Source: Marinospirillum minutulum DSM 6287 (lineage in GTDB: Bacteria > Pseudomonadota > Gammaproteobacteria > Pseudomonadales > Halomonadaceae). From it: a stretch of 64,000 nt of DNA. The notes under the pieces are model-generated. The model saw nothing but the letters and a program-made list of their open reading frames with translations. It was not told where the DNA came from and searched no databases. The stretch is taken from NCBI RefSeq assembly GCF_000422325.1, contig NZ_KE383818.1, positions 619,945 through 683,944 of the forward strand, given 5' to 3'. Shown piece after piece: positions 1 to 8,255 of this stretch (the first letter of the stretch is position 1; each line of letters starts with the position of its first letter). Position numbers and translations under genes: made by a program.

Positions 1-148
1 TAATTAGGTCAACAAGAAATGCTTCTTCGCCTGCTGGTGGGTTCTTTAGCAGATCAACCAAAGATGCGGTTTGGTCTGCATTAAGGGGTGTAGGTGGTAC
101 GCCTTCTGCGGCGCGTTCTTCGACATGTTTGCGATAAGCTTCTAGCAC
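1..148 (-). CDS. acnB: Aconitate hydratase B, N-terminal fragment (partial)
   Basis: The minus strand reads from a GTG at 148 to the window edge and gives 49 residues that closely follow the start of E. coli AcnB (LEAYRKHVEERAAEG, then LLKNPPAGEEAFLVDL). AcnB is the main TCA-cycle aconitase of gammaproteobacteria, a cytoplasmic 4Fe-4S enzyme that isomerises citrate to isocitrate. Only the first helices of the N-terminal HEAT-like domain are in the window, so the cluster ligands cannot be checked. The GTG start is set by homology and by a GAGGG Shine-Dalgarno sequence about 9 bases upstream. The gene is divergent from the Trm112-like/kdsB unit. Confidence 0.93.
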   Translation of the reverse strand, partial: MLEAYRKHVEERAAEGVPPTPLNADQTASLVDLLKNPPAGEEAFLVDLI

Positions 149-439
149 GATTTTATACCCTCATCTGTTGGCGATTCTATCTACTGCAAAAAAACTTTTT
201 TTAAAATCTAAGCAAACGAATAAAATTTCGTTGTCTTTGAAAAGGCGCAGGCATTGTAGTTTAAAGTGTCGACAAAGTTAAGTTAGCTAGTTACAAGAAA
301 GCTTCAACTTTGGTCGTTGATGGCAAGTATTTAAGCTAAATGCTCATTTTTTACAAGGACACTTTAATAAGCTCTCTGAAACTGCTGGCATTTCAGTTAC
401 AATCCAATTCATTTAATTTAGCTAATTTTGGAGCACTTC
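149..439. other. Divergent intergenic region acnB / Trm112-like-kdsB
   Basis: This gap must hold the promoters of both flanking units. A TACAAT hexamer at about 398-403 could be the -10 element for the plus-strand operon, but no convincing -35 lies 17 bases upstream. I see no hairpin terminator, RNA gene or small ORF with a good ribosome binding site. Confidence 0.4.
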
Positions 440-628
440 ATGGATAAGCAACTTTTAGCTTTGCTAGTCTGCCCTGTATCTCATGCGCCTCTTCACTATA
501 ACAAAGAAGCTCAAGAGCTAGTTTGTCGTCCAAGTGGTTTGGCTTATCCAATTCGTGATGGCCTGCCAGTTATGTTGGAAAGTGAAGCAAGGCAACTCAC
601 TACTGAAGAAAAGCTAGAAAAGAAATGA
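440..628 (+). CDS. Trm112/YcaR-like small protein
   Basis: This 62-residue protein matches the YcaR/UPF0434 group of the Trm112 family. These small zinc-ribbon-like proteins are usually encoded just before kdsB. The ATG at 440 is chosen over a TTG at 428 because GGAG at 430-433 sits 6 bases before it. The N-terminal knuckle reads CPVS where E. coli YcaR has CPVC, and a single further Cys lies in ELVC, so the four-Cys zinc site is incomplete here. The stop overlaps the kdsB start (ATGA), indicating translational coupling. In other organisms Trm112 proteins activate methyltransferases; the role of this bacterial form is unknown. Confidence 0.88.
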   Translation: MDKQLLALLVCPVSHAPLHYNKEAQELVCRPSGLAYPIRDGLPVMLESEARQLTTEEKLEKK

Positions 629-1401
629 GTTTTACAGCCATTATTCCTGCCCGCTTTGCTTCATCACGCCTGCCGGGTAAGCCGCTTTTGCCCCTAGCTG
701 GCAAACCCATGATACAGCATGTATGGCAACAAACCTGCCTAAGTGCTGCTGATCGAGTGGTGATAGCTACGGATGATGAACGCATTGCTGAAGCAGCTAG
801 TGCCTTTGGTGCCGAAGTTTGTATGACAGCGGCAGATCACCCCAGTGGTACCGATCGCTTGCAAGAAGTCGTCAGTAAGCTAAGCTTAGCTAAAACGGCA
901 CAGGTAGTAAATGTACAGGGTGATGAACCCATGATTCCGCCTGAACTCATTAACCAGGTGGCAGCCAATCTAGCTAATAATCCACAAGCCAGTATTGCTA
1001 CTTTAAGTGAGCAAATTACCAGTGTGGAGGCAGTGTTTAATCCTAACAACGTAAAAGTGGTGACGGATAAAAATGGCTTAGCGCTGTATTTCAGTCGTAG
1101 TCCTCAGCCTTGGGCAAGGGATTACTTCTTAAAAAATGAAGCAGGTGATTTTAAACCACAATTTTTACCAGCTGGCATTAAATTTCAGCGGCATATTGGT
1201 ATTTATGCCTACCGTGTCGATTTTTTGGATGAATACGTTACTTGGCAGCCCGCACCGCTTGAACAAGCCGAGCAGCTAGAGCAACTTAGGGCACTATGGA
1301 ACGGCCATAAAATTCATGTTGCAGAAGCTTGTCAGCAACATCCACAAGGTGTTGATACACCAGAAGATTACCAGCGGCTTCAGGCTTTGCTGGCTAATTA
1401 A
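625..1401 (+). CDS. kdsB: 3-deoxy-manno-octulosonate cytidylyltransferase
   Basis: KdsB activates Kdo with CTP to CMP-Kdo in the cytoplasm, the committed step for adding Kdo to lipid A. The 258-residue product has the nucleotide-binding start [12 protein letters not shown] (about residues 9-20), [14 protein letters not shown] and the NVQGDEPMI metal/CTP-site motif near residue 95. Its length is typical of the family (about 250). It overlaps the Trm112-like gene by 4 bases and is followed after 19 bases by the phosphatase gene. The order Trm112-like/kdsB/phosphatase/murB is the same as in Pseudomonas, although lpxK is not next to it here. Confidence 0.97.
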   Translation: MSFTAIIPARFASSRLPGKPLLPLAGKPMIQHVWQQTCLSAADRVVIATDDERIAEAASAFGAEVCMTAADHPSGTDRLQEVVSKLSLAKTAQVVNVQGDEPMIPPELINQVAANLANNPQASIATLSEQITSVEAVFNPNNVKVVTDKNGLALYFSRSPQPWARDYFLKNEAGDFKPQFLPAGIKFQRHIGIYAYRVDFLDEYVTWQPAPLEQAEQLEQLRALWNGHKIHVAEACQQHPQGVDTPEDYQRLQALLAN

Positions 1402-1420
1402 ACTACTTGTTGAGTGAAGA

Positions 1421-1897
1421 ATGATTAAGGTTCTATTTGTTTGTTTAGGTAATATTTGTCGTTCCCCTACGGCTGAAGGGATTTTTCGTACCTTGGTAGA
1501 GTCTGCAAATTTACAAGATAAAATCTTGATAGACTCTGCGGGTACTAGCGATGCACATGTGGGTAAAGCGCCTGATGAGCGCGCTCAAAAAATAGGTTTA
1601 GATAGAGGTTATGACATCTCTAATTTAAAAGCCCGCCAGTTGGTTGCAGAAGACTTGGATGCCTTTGATTATGTGTTAGTAATGGACAAACAAAACCAAG
1701 CCGATGTTGAAGACTTGGTGATGGAATTAGAACAACTAGAAAAAATTCGCTTGTTGCTAAGCTTTAATCCTTCTGCCATTAAAGAAGTACCTGACCCTTA
1801 TTATGGTGGTGATACTGGTTTTCATCAGGTAATTGATTTGGTGGAATCTGCCTGTAAGCGTTTACTTATTCAAATTCGTAAAACCCACGGTTTGTAA
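1421..1897 (+). CDS. Low-molecular-weight protein-tyrosine phosphatase
   Basis: The product is a 158-residue cytoplasmic phosphatase of the LMW-PTP family. The signature loop C-X5-R lies at the N-terminus (Cys8 in CLGNICRS, Arg14). The general-acid Asp is in the DPYYGG segment at about residue 125. Family members dephosphorylate phosphotyrosine proteins, often BY-kinases that control polysaccharide export, but no Wzc-type kinase is nearby. It sits between kdsB and murB, with only 5 bases to murB, so it is in the same operon. The substrate cannot be inferred. Confidence 0.93.
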   Translation: MIKVLFVCLGNICRSPTAEGIFRTLVESANLQDKILIDSAGTSDAHVGKAPDERAQKIGLDRGYDISNLKARQLVAEDLDAFDYVLVMDKQNQADVEDLVMELEQLEKIRLLLSFNPSAIKEVPDPYYGGDTGFHQVIDLVESACKRLLIQIRKTHGL

Positions 1898-1902
1898 CGC
1901 GA

Positions 1903-2967
1903 ATGGTTCATAAAACAGCCAATGCCCAGCTAGACCAGCTAAATACCTTAGGTTTCACTGCCCAGGCTAGCTGGCTAGTAACCGCTGAAAAACCTGAAGA
2001 ATTACCAGAAGTTTTTGACTTTGCCCTTTCACAAGCCTTGCCGGTATTTCCCTTGGGTGGTGGCAGCAATGTTATTTTTCAGGGTAATTTAGAGGCGGTG
2101 GTGTTACAGCAAAAACCACACGCTTTAGACTGGTCTGAGAATAGGGTAAGCGAATTATTACCTAATGAGGTTTTGTTAAGAGTTCCTGCAGGTTACGCTT
2201 GGCAACAACTGGTTTTAGATACCACCAATAAAGGCTACTTTGGTTTAGAAAACCTAGCTTTAATACCTGGACAAGCTGGCGCTGCACCCATTCAAAATAT
2301 TGGTGCTTATGGCGTAGAGCTAGCTGATAGCTTGCAGGCAGTCGAAGGTTATTGGTTACCAGAAAAAGGCCAGCCAGCTAAGTTCGATATTCTTGCAGCT
2401 AAAGACTGTGGCTTAGGCTACCGAGACAGCCGTTTTAAACAAGATTGGAAAGGCCGTTTTGTTATTACCGCCTTGCAATTACAACTCTCTAAACAAGCCG
2501 AACCCCGCTTAAATTATGCCGATTTAAAAGCACGCCTAGCCATAAAAAAACAACAGCTTGAAGCAGTGAATCAACCCCTACCTGCTTTAATTGCTGAAGT
2601 TGTAACCGAGTTACGCCGCTCTAAACTCCCCGACCCAGCCAAATTAGCTAATGCTGGAAGCTTCTTTAAAAACCCTGTGATTTCTAAGCAGCAAGCAGAA
2701 GAATTATTAAAACTTTACCCTGATATACCGCATTACCCTGCCACTAATGGCTGCAAATTAGCCGCCGCTTGGTTAATAGACCAGTGTGGTTTTAAAGGTA
2801 CCAAACGTGGCAATGTTGGCGTACATGACCAACAAGCTTTAGTGCTAGTGCATACCGGCGGTGGCACAGCAAAAGACTTATTAGCCCTAGCAGAAGAAAT
2901 AACCAGCGCAGTTAAAAGCCGTTTTAATGTGCAGCTAGAAAGAGAGCCAGAGTTGGTAGCTGTTTGA
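1903..2967 (+). CDS. murB: UDP-N-acetylmuramate dehydrogenase
   Basis: MurB reduces UDP-GlcNAc-enolpyruvate to UDP-MurNAc with NADPH and FAD in cytoplasmic peptidoglycan synthesis. The FAD-binding part shows LGGGSNV and IPGQAGAAPIQNIGAYG. The catalytic Ser is in NAGSFFKNP (about Ser253) and the catalytic Glu is in the C-terminal REPEL. At 354 residues it resembles the type I enzyme of E. coli (342). It is the last gene of the operon beginning at 440. No clear terminator follows. Confidence 0.97.
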   Translation: MVHKTANAQLDQLNTLGFTAQASWLVTAEKPEELPEVFDFALSQALPVFPLGGGSNVIFQGNLEAVVLQQKPHALDWSENRVSELLPNEVLLRVPAGYAWQQLVLDTTNKGYFGLENLALIPGQAGAAPIQNIGAYGVELADSLQAVEGYWLPEKGQPAKFDILAAKDCGLGYRDSRFKQDWKGRFVITALQLQLSKQAEPRLNYADLKARLAIKKQQLEAVNQPLPALIAEVVTELRRSKLPDPAKLANAGSFFKNPVISKQQAEELLKLYPDIPHYPATNGCKLAAAWLIDQCGFKGTKRGNVGVHDQQALVLVHTGGGTAKDLLALAEEITSAVKSRFNVQLEREPELVAV

Positions 2968-3127
2968 TTCTTTAAATTACCTGGATCCAACTCTCAAGTG
3001 CAACTCAGTAAACTAGGATTGGATAGCAAGCTGCTGTAGCTGAACTTCCCCTAAACTACTGGACACTCTTAAGTTAGAATTACGTATAAATAGAAAGTAA
3101 TTAGTTGCCTTGTTAATATCACATGTT

Positions 3128-3182
3128 CAACTTGCTGTACAAGTGGGTTGGTGATAACTATACTTGTTCCATTAAATGTACA
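3128..3182 (+). promoter_or_regulatory. yefM-yoeB promoter with two TGTACA operator cores
   Basis: TGTACA occurs at 3136-3141 and again at 3177-3182. TGTACA is the core of the known E. coli yefM-yoeB operator palindromes. The first copy lies inside the dyad ACTTG-N5-CAAGT. A -10 hexamer TATACT lies at 3159-3164, exactly 17 bases after the first TGTACA, so that copy would also be the -35 element. The second copy would lie just after the transcription start. This layout predicts autorepression by YefM/YoeB. Confidence 0.7.
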
Positions 3183-3195
3183 TGTGGAGGTTCTT

Positions 3196-3450
3196 ATGAG
3201 AATCGTATCTTTTACTGAAGCTAGGAATGGTCTCAAAGCTGTTTTGGATGGCGTAGTTAATGATGCTGACACAACAATTATCACACGCCGTGATTCTGAA
3301 GATGCTGTGGTTATGTCTTTAGACTACTACAATAGCCTTATGGAAACAGTTCATTTACTACGCTCCCCTCAAAACGCTGAACACTTAAACCGTTCAATTG
3401 CACAGTACCGTGCTGGTAAGACAACAGCACGAGAGTTAATTGATGAGTAG
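3196..3450 (+). CDS. yefM: Antitoxin YefM (Phd/YefM family)
   Basis: This 84-residue antitoxin aligns along its length with E. coli YefM: the start MRIVSFTEARNGL, the central ITRRDSEDAVVMSLDYYNSL, then LLRSPQNAEHL. The N-terminal half binds DNA and dimerises. The C-terminal tail neutralises YoeB. The ATG at 3196 has an excellent GGAGG 5 bases upstream, so the longer reading from 3148 is rejected. Its last 8 bases overlap yoeB, typical of translationally coupled toxin-antitoxin pairs. Two TGTACA cores upstream suggest autoregulation. Confidence 0.95.
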   Translation: MRIVSFTEARNGLKAVLDGVVNDADTTIITRRDSEDAVVMSLDYYNSLMETVHLLRSPQNAEHLNRSIAQYRAGKTTARELIDE

Positions 3451-3712
3451 TAGTCAGCGTTTACTGTCGTGGACTGATGACGCTTGGGATGATTACCTGT
3501 ATTGGCAAACTCAAGACAAGAAAACACTCAAGCGTATCAACAAACTCATTAATGATGTTAAGCGCTCTCCATTTGAGGGCGTCGGTAAACCAGAGCCTTT
3601 AAGAGAGAACTTATCTGGTTTTTGGTCTCGTCGTATTGATGATACTAATAGGCTTGTTTATGCAGTCGATGATCAAGCGATAACGATAATTTTGTGTCGT
3701 TACCACTACTAA
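3443..3712 (+). CDS. yoeB: Toxin YoeB, ribosome-dependent mRNA interferase
   Basis: YoeB cleaves mRNA in the ribosomal A site when YefM is degraded. The 89-residue protein matches E. coli YoeB with a 5-residue shift. The catalytic residues are kept: Glu51 in GKPEPL, Arg70 in FWSRRI and His88 in the terminal CRYHY. The toxin therefore looks intact. The ATG at 3443 lies inside yefM, so synthesis is coupled to the antitoxin. The pair sits in a short accessory patch between murB and the LysR gene. Confidence 0.95.
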   Translation: MSSSQRLLSWTDDAWDDYLYWQTQDKKTLKRINKLINDVKRSPFEGVGKPEPLRENLSGFWSRRIDDTNRLVYAVDDQAITIILCRYHY

Positions 3713-3740
3713 ATCAGGCTCAGCGATCTGGCATCTAATA

Positions 3741-3887
3741 AATGATTCGCTAGCTTATGAACCTCGAGCTGAAGGCTGTGTAAAACTTTCAGCACAAGAA
3801 GTCTATAGAGTTAGGCAAGGTCTTTATCGTATTGTCTATGAGATACGTGATGACACGCTTATTGTTCATGTCGTCAAAGTTACATAG
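3741..3887 (+). pseudogene. Remnant of a RelE/ParE-superfamily toxin
   Basis: Read from 3741, this frame gives about 48 residues including EPRAEGCVKLSAQEVYRVRQG, then YRIVYEIRDD and VHVVKVT before a TAG. This is the C-terminal half of a RelE-type toxin (the P-x-G-x-x-K-L and YR(V/I)RxGxYRI(V/L)YEI pattern). The N-terminal half and any start codon are missing and no antitoxin precedes it. It directly follows yoeB in another frame, so it is most likely debris of a second toxin-antitoxin system. Confidence 0.75.
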
Positions 3888-3941
3888 CGTTCAAGTGTGT
3901 ACAAAAACAATTAACAAAGCATTCATGAGCTAAAACGGAGT

Positions 3942-4841
3942 TTAGCTCAATCCTTCCCCCATCAATAAAGCTTGTTGTTCTTCTACTAACCTTCTTAATT
4001 CCAACCAAACGGCTTCTACTCTGGCTAGGCGTTTACGTTCTGGTTGGGCTGCTAGCCAAAAGCTGCGTGTTAAAGTCAGTTGGTCTTCTAAAATGGGCTT
4101 TAGTTCTGGGGCTTCTTTTGCCATAAAGCAGGGCAGTATAGCTACGCCTAAATTGGCTCTTGCCATTGAATATTGGGCAATAACGCTGGTGCTACGAAAA
4201 ACTTGCTGAGCTTCAGGCAGTAATCTATCCATATAATTAAGCTGGTCTGAAAAGAGCAGGTCGTCGATATAACCCATTAAACGGTGGCGGTTTAAGTCTT
4301 CTATTTTATTCAGCGGTGGCGCACTTTCTAAGTAGGTTTCAGTGGCATAAAGTTTGAGCCGATAATCACACAGCTTGGTGACAACTAAACTGGTGTGCCT
4401 TGGGCGTTCGATAGTTACGGCCATGTCTGCTTCATGTCGAGTTAGTTTAATAAAGCGTGGCATAGGCAAGAGCTCAACTACTAGGCGCGGATTTTGTCGA
4501 CAAAACTCACTGAGTTGAGGCGCAATAAAAAAGCTACCAAAGCCTTCGGTAGAACCTATTCTTACCGAACCTATGCGTTCTTCACCTAGTCCTTGCAGAA
4601 TTTCACTGGCAGTGAGTGCTTGTTGTTCCATTTGCCTTGCTGTTGCTAAAAGGAGCTGCCCTTGGCTAGTTAATTGGTGTCCGTCTGGTCCTCGTTCAAA
4701 TAGCTGTATTTCTAATTGTGTTTCTAAGCGGTGTAAACGCCGTGATACAGTAGAGGCATTGATGCGTAAGCGTTTTGCGGCTTCACTTAATTTTTCTGTA
4801 CGGGCTAGTTCTAAAAAAATTCGTATATCATCCCAATCCAT
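3942..4841 (-). CDS. LysR-family transcriptional regulator
   Basis: A 299-residue LysR-type regulator. The winged helix-turn-helix covers about residues 1-60 (DIRIFLELARTEKLSEAAKRL, then STVSRRLHRLE). The rest is the periplasmic-binding-like effector domain. The ATG at 4841 follows an AGGG ribosome binding site on the minus strand. It is divergent from mmsA across 154 bases that contain a palindrome suited to LysR binding, so it is inferred to control mmsA. The inducer is unknown. The known P. aeruginosa mmsA regulator MmsR is an AraC protein, so this would be a different arrangement. Confidence 0.9.
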   Translation of the reverse strand: MDWDDIRIFLELARTEKLSEAAKRLRINASTVSRRLHRLETQLEIQLFERGPDGHQLTSQGQLLLATARQMEQQALTASEILQGLGEERIGSVRIGSTEGFGSFFIAPQLSEFCRQNPRLVVELLPMPRFIKLTRHEADMAVTIERPRHTSLVVTKLCDYRLKLYATETYLESAPPLNKIEDLNRHRLMGYIDDLLFSDQLNYMDRLLPEAQQVFRSTSVIAQYSMARANLGVAILPCFMAKEAPELKPILEDQLTLTRSFWLAAQPERKRLARVEAVWLELRRLVEEQQALLMGEGLS

Positions 4842-4874
4842 TTTTTGCCCTTTTATAATTATTAGCTAGGTGCT

Positions 4875-4888
4875 TTGCATTTATGCAA
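4875..4888. promoter_or_regulatory. Candidate LysR operator between lysR and mmsA
   Basis: TTGCAT-TT-ATGCAA is a perfect 14-base dyad in the divergent region, 34 bases from the LysR start and about 110 bases from mmsA. It contains the T-N11-A pattern of LysR-type sites. No experimental site for this regulator is known to me. Confidence 0.4.
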
Positions 4889-4995
4889 TCCTGCCTTGCA
4901 CTCAGATAGCTTGTCAAGAAGGGATATGGGTGTCTAAGATGTAAACCAAGTTATTAATGCGAACATAATAAATATTCTAACTGAAGAGGTAAGCC

Positions 4996-6495
4996 ATGAC
5001 TGTACGTCAAACTCCTATGATTATTGGTGGTAAAGAAGTGATCTCCCAGTCAACTGATTGGCGTGATGTTCTTAACCCCGCTACGCAAGAAGTGGTTGCT
5101 CGTGTACCTTTTTGTACACTGGATGAAGTAGACGCAGCGATTGAAAATGCGAATGAAGCCTTTAAAACCTGGCGCAATACCTCTTTAGCTGCGCGTATGC
5201 GTATTATGCTTAAGTTCCAACAGCTAGTGCGTGAAAATGCTAAAGAGCTAGCCGCTTTAATTACTGAAGAACATGGTAAAACTTTGCCAGATGCTGAAGG
5301 TGAAGTGGGTCGTGGTTTAGAAGTAATTGAACACGCTTGCTCTATTCCTACACTACAAATCAGTGAAATGGCTGAAAACGTAGCAACAGGTGTTAACGTT
5401 TACACGCTAAAACAGCCTTTAGGTGTGGGTGCAGGTATCACTGCATTTAACTTCCCTATTATGTTGCCTTGCTTTATGTTCCCCATCGCTATTGCAACGG
5501 GTAACACCTTTGTACTTAAGCCTTCTGAGCAAGATCCTACCTCTAGCCTACGTTTAGTTGAACTAGCGCACGAAGCTGGCTTGCCACCTGGCGTATTAAA
5601 CGTAGTTCATGGTGGCCCAGAAGTAGCCCAGCGTTTGTGTGAACATGAACACATTAAAGCCGTATCCTTCATTGGTTCTAGCCACGTTGGTAAAATTATT
5701 TATGACCATGCTGGTCGTGCTGGTAAGCGTGCTCAGTGCATGATGGGCGCTAAAAACCACGCGGTTGTTTTGCCTGATGCCAACAAAAACCAAGCCATTG
5801 ATGCACTGCTAGGTTCTGCCTTTGGTGCTGCGGGTCAACGTTGCATGGCTAACCCAGTGGTTATTTTAGTGGGTGAAGCGCGTGAATGGTCTGCCGATAT
5901 AGTTGAACGCTCTAAAACGATGAAAGTTGGCCCAGGTACAGACGTTAAGGTTGATGTTTGCCCAGTGGTTTCACCGCAAGCTAGAGACAGAATTGTTAAG
6001 CTAATTGATTCTGGCGTTGCTCAAGGTGCAACTTTGGCGCTAGATGGCCGTAACCCAGTGGTTAAAGGTTATGAAAAGGGTAACTTTGTTGGCCCAACAG
6101 TGTTCACCGATGTAACCCCAGAAATGGATATTTATTCACAAGAAATTTTTGGCCCTGTCCTTTGCATTGTAGGTGTTGAAACCTTAGAAGAAGCGATTGC
6201 TTACATTAATGCGAATGAAAATGGTAACGGTACTTCAATCTTTACCGCTTCGGGTTGGGCTGCGCACAAGTTCCAAAACGAAATTGATGTAGGTCAGGTA
6301 GGTATTAACATGCCAATTCCTGTGCCAGTTGCTTACTTCAGCTTCACTGGTTCACGTGCTTCACGTTTAGGTCCATTAGGTCCTAATGGTAAAGAAGCAG
6401 TGAAGTTCTGGACACACAGCAAGACAGTAACCGAGCGTTGGTTCCAGCCAGACAGTATTTCAGAAGGCGTGAACACCACTATCTCCATGAAGTAA
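4996..6495 (+). CDS. mmsA: CoA-acylating methylmalonate-semialdehyde dehydrogenase
   Basis: MmsA oxidises methylmalonate or malonate semialdehyde with NAD and CoA to propionyl-CoA or acetyl-CoA, ending valine and beta-alanine breakdown in the cytoplasm. The 499-residue aldehyde dehydrogenase fold shows ITAFNFPIMLP, the FIGSSHVGK Rossmann segment and the catalytic Cys283 in FGAAGQRCMA, a signature of this subfamily. Length matches the family (about 500). The start has GAGG 7 bases upstream. A strong terminator follows directly. The other valine genes are not in the window. Confidence 0.95.
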   Translation: MTVRQTPMIIGGKEVISQSTDWRDVLNPATQEVVARVPFCTLDEVDAAIENANEAFKTWRNTSLAARMRIMLKFQQLVRENAKELAALITEEHGKTLPDAEGEVGRGLEVIEHACSIPTLQISEMAENVATGVNVYTLKQPLGVGAGITAFNFPIMLPCFMFPIAIATGNTFVLKPSEQDPTSSLRLVELAHEAGLPPGVLNVVHGGPEVAQRLCEHEHIKAVSFIGSSHVGKIIYDHAGRAGKRAQCMMGAKNHAVVLPDANKNQAIDALLGSAFGAAGQRCMANPVVILVGEAREWSADIVERSKTMKVGPGTDVKVDVCPVVSPQARDRIVKLIDSGVAQGATLALDGRNPVVKGYEKGNFVGPTVFTDVTPEMDIYSQEIFGPVLCIVGVETLEEAIAYINANENGNGTSIFTASGWAAHKFQNEIDVGQVGINMPIPVPVAYFSFTGSRASRLGPLGPNGKEAVKFWTHSKTVTERWFQPDSISEGVNTTISMK

Positions 6496-6521
6496 ATGTA
6501 ACACCCCTCCCGCTTTAACTT

Positions 6522-6558
6522 AACCCCAACTAGTGCAAACTAGGCGGGGTTTTTTTTG
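6522..6558 (+). terminator. Intrinsic terminator after mmsA
   Basis: AACCCC and CTAGT pair with ACTAG and GGGGTT around a GCAA loop, with a small AA/GC internal loop, followed by an eight-base T run. Confidence 0.9.
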
Positions 6559-6643
6559 GCTTTTATCTTACCCTGCATACAAGTCAGTTAATCTATCTGT
6601 TAATCTGCTAAAACTAACGAGTAGGGCAAATGAGGTGCAGCAA

Positions 6644-7168
6644 ATGATTAAATCATCTTTGTTAAAGGGTGAGCTGCAGGGATGGGCTGAATTTCAAACA
6701 GGTGACTGTAACGCTATTATTTTGGTTAGCTCTAAAGGGTTGGTTGCACTAGAGCCATTTTTTAATGATGCCGATTTTGCAGAACAGTTGACTGCTTTTT
6801 CTTTAGCTGGAATAGAGCCTTTATCGGCTGGACAGCGTATAAGTTGGTCACAACGCCTTAGCGCGGCCTTAGTAAATTCTGCTTTAATTAAAGACTTGCC
6901 TCTGGATTTAAGAGGCACTGCTTTTCAGTTGGCGGTTTGGTCAGCTTTATTAGAGATTCCCAAGGGTAAAACACTCAGTTATGCACAACTAGCAGCAGCC
7001 CTAGGTAAACCTAAGGCTGTTAGAGCTGTTGGTACGGCCTGTGGTGCCAATCCCATTCCCTTTTTAGTGCCCTGCCACCGTGTGCTACGTAGTGATGGTA
7101 GTTTAGGTGGCTTTGCTTTTGGTTTAACGATGAAACAACAGCTATTGGAACGTGAAAACGCTTTATGA
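6644..7168 (+). CDS. ogt: Methylated-DNA-[protein]-cysteine S-methyltransferase
   Basis: Ogt-type proteins repair O6-methylguanine by suicidal methyl transfer to a Cys. The active-site motif is VPCHRVLRSDGSLGGFAFG with acceptor Cys144. The upstream helix segment RAVGTACGANPIPF is also typical. The product from ATG 6644 is 174 residues, normal for Ogt/MGMT. A longer reading starts at GTG 6533, but that codon lies inside the mmsA terminator, while GAGGTG precedes 6644 at good distance. The last 4 bases overlap the CobW-type gene. Confidence 0.93.
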   Translation: MIKSSLLKGELQGWAEFQTGDCNAIILVSSKGLVALEPFFNDADFAEQLTAFSLAGIEPLSAGQRISWSQRLSAALVNSALIKDLPLDLRGTAFQLAVWSALLEIPKGKTLSYAQLAAALGKPKAVRAVGTACGANPIPFLVPCHRVLRSDGSLGGFAFGLTMKQQLLERENAL

Positions 7169-8232
7169 GTACCTCTGAAAATACACAGCCCGCCAATAAA
7201 GTACCCGTTCACCTAATGAGTGGTTTTTTAGGGGTTGGTAAAACTACGGCAATTAATCATTTAATTAAAAATAAGCCAGAAGGCGAGCGCTGGGCTTTGG
7301 TGGTGAATGAGTTCGGGCAAATTGGCGTGGATGCCAGCCTGTTAGAAGCCGGTGAAGATTTACAAATTAAAGAATTACCCGGTGGCTGCATTTGTTGTGC
7401 CTTGGGTTTAACGCTTTCTGTCACCTTAGTTAATCTTTTACAACGCTTTAAGCCTGATAGGTTGATTATTGAACCTACTGGCCTAGGCCACCCAGCTGGT
7501 ATTATTGATCTACTAACGGGCGGGCAATTTAACGATGTTTTGGAATTGCGTCCGCTGGTTACTTTGGTTGATCCTCGCTTGTTAGACGACCCTAAAGTAG
7601 TGGCGCATGAAAGCTTTCAAGACCAAATCGCTTTAGCAGATATTTTAGTTTTTAATAAAACCGACCTTGCTACCCCAGCGCAAACCCAAAAAGCCTTAGC
7701 AGAAGCCCAGCAAATGTTTCCACCTAAGTTGGCTTTGTTAACTTGTGAAAAGGGTGAGCTGCCGCTGAGTGTTTTAGATTCTGCTGCCCAGCTTATTAGC
7801 CAACAAAGCAAGCCAAAAACAACGCCTAGTCATCACCCTAAAGCCAATTTTTTAGCACCACAAACCGCTGGTTTAGCTTTTTTAGCCTTGCCTGAAGTGG
7901 GTAAGCCTGTTTGCCAACAAGGTGAAGGTTTGGGTGCTTTTTCGGTGGGTTGGGTGTTTCATCGGGACGATGCTTTTGATGAAGACAAGCTGTATCAATG
8001 GATAGATCAGCAGCAAAACTTGCTTAGAATTAAAGGTGTATTTCGTGTGGGAACCAAACAATGGCGCAGTTTTAACAAGGTAGGATCAGAAATGTTGATG
8101 CAAGCAATTACCTATCGGCGTGATTCACGGTTAGAATTGCTAGCAGATGAACCTTTAGATGTTGCTAACCTGCAAGCACAATTGCTGGCGCTTACTTTCA
8201 AACCTAAAGAAGCCACACTATTTGATGCTTAA
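7165..8232 (+). CDS. CobW-family zinc/metal chaperone GTPase
   Basis: A 355-residue G3E P-loop GTPase of the CobW/YjiA/ZNG1 group. Walker A is GFLGVGKTT at residues 20-28. The metal-binding CxCC motif is GGCICC at about 73-78. The guanine-specificity NKTD is present near residue 165, and a His pair lies in the linker (SHHPK). A CobW C-terminal domain follows. Family members hand zinc or other metals to client enzymes in the cytoplasm. The gene overlaps ogt by 4 bases and precedes miaE. No zinc-specific operator was seen. Confidence 0.92.
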   Translation: MSTSENTQPANKVPVHLMSGFLGVGKTTAINHLIKNKPEGERWALVVNEFGQIGVDASLLEAGEDLQIKELPGGCICCALGLTLSVTLVNLLQRFKPDRLIIEPTGLGHPAGIIDLLTGGQFNDVLELRPLVTLVDPRLLDDPKVVAHESFQDQIALADILVFNKTDLATPAQTQKALAEAQQMFPPKLALLTCEKGELPLSVLDSAAQLISQQSKPKTTPSHHPKANFLAPQTAGLAFLALPEVGKPVCQQGEGLGAFSVGWVFHRDDAFDEDKLYQWIDQQQNLLRIKGVFRVGTKQWRSFNKVGSEMLMQAITYRRDSRLELLADEPLDVANLQAQLLALTFKPKEATLFDA

Positions 8233-8255
8233 TTTATTATTCTGAGACTGTAATT

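Noticed and set aside
6533-6643. Longer N-terminus for ogt from GTG 6533
   Set aside because: The codon lies in the mmsA terminator stem and the added residues are unlike the family.
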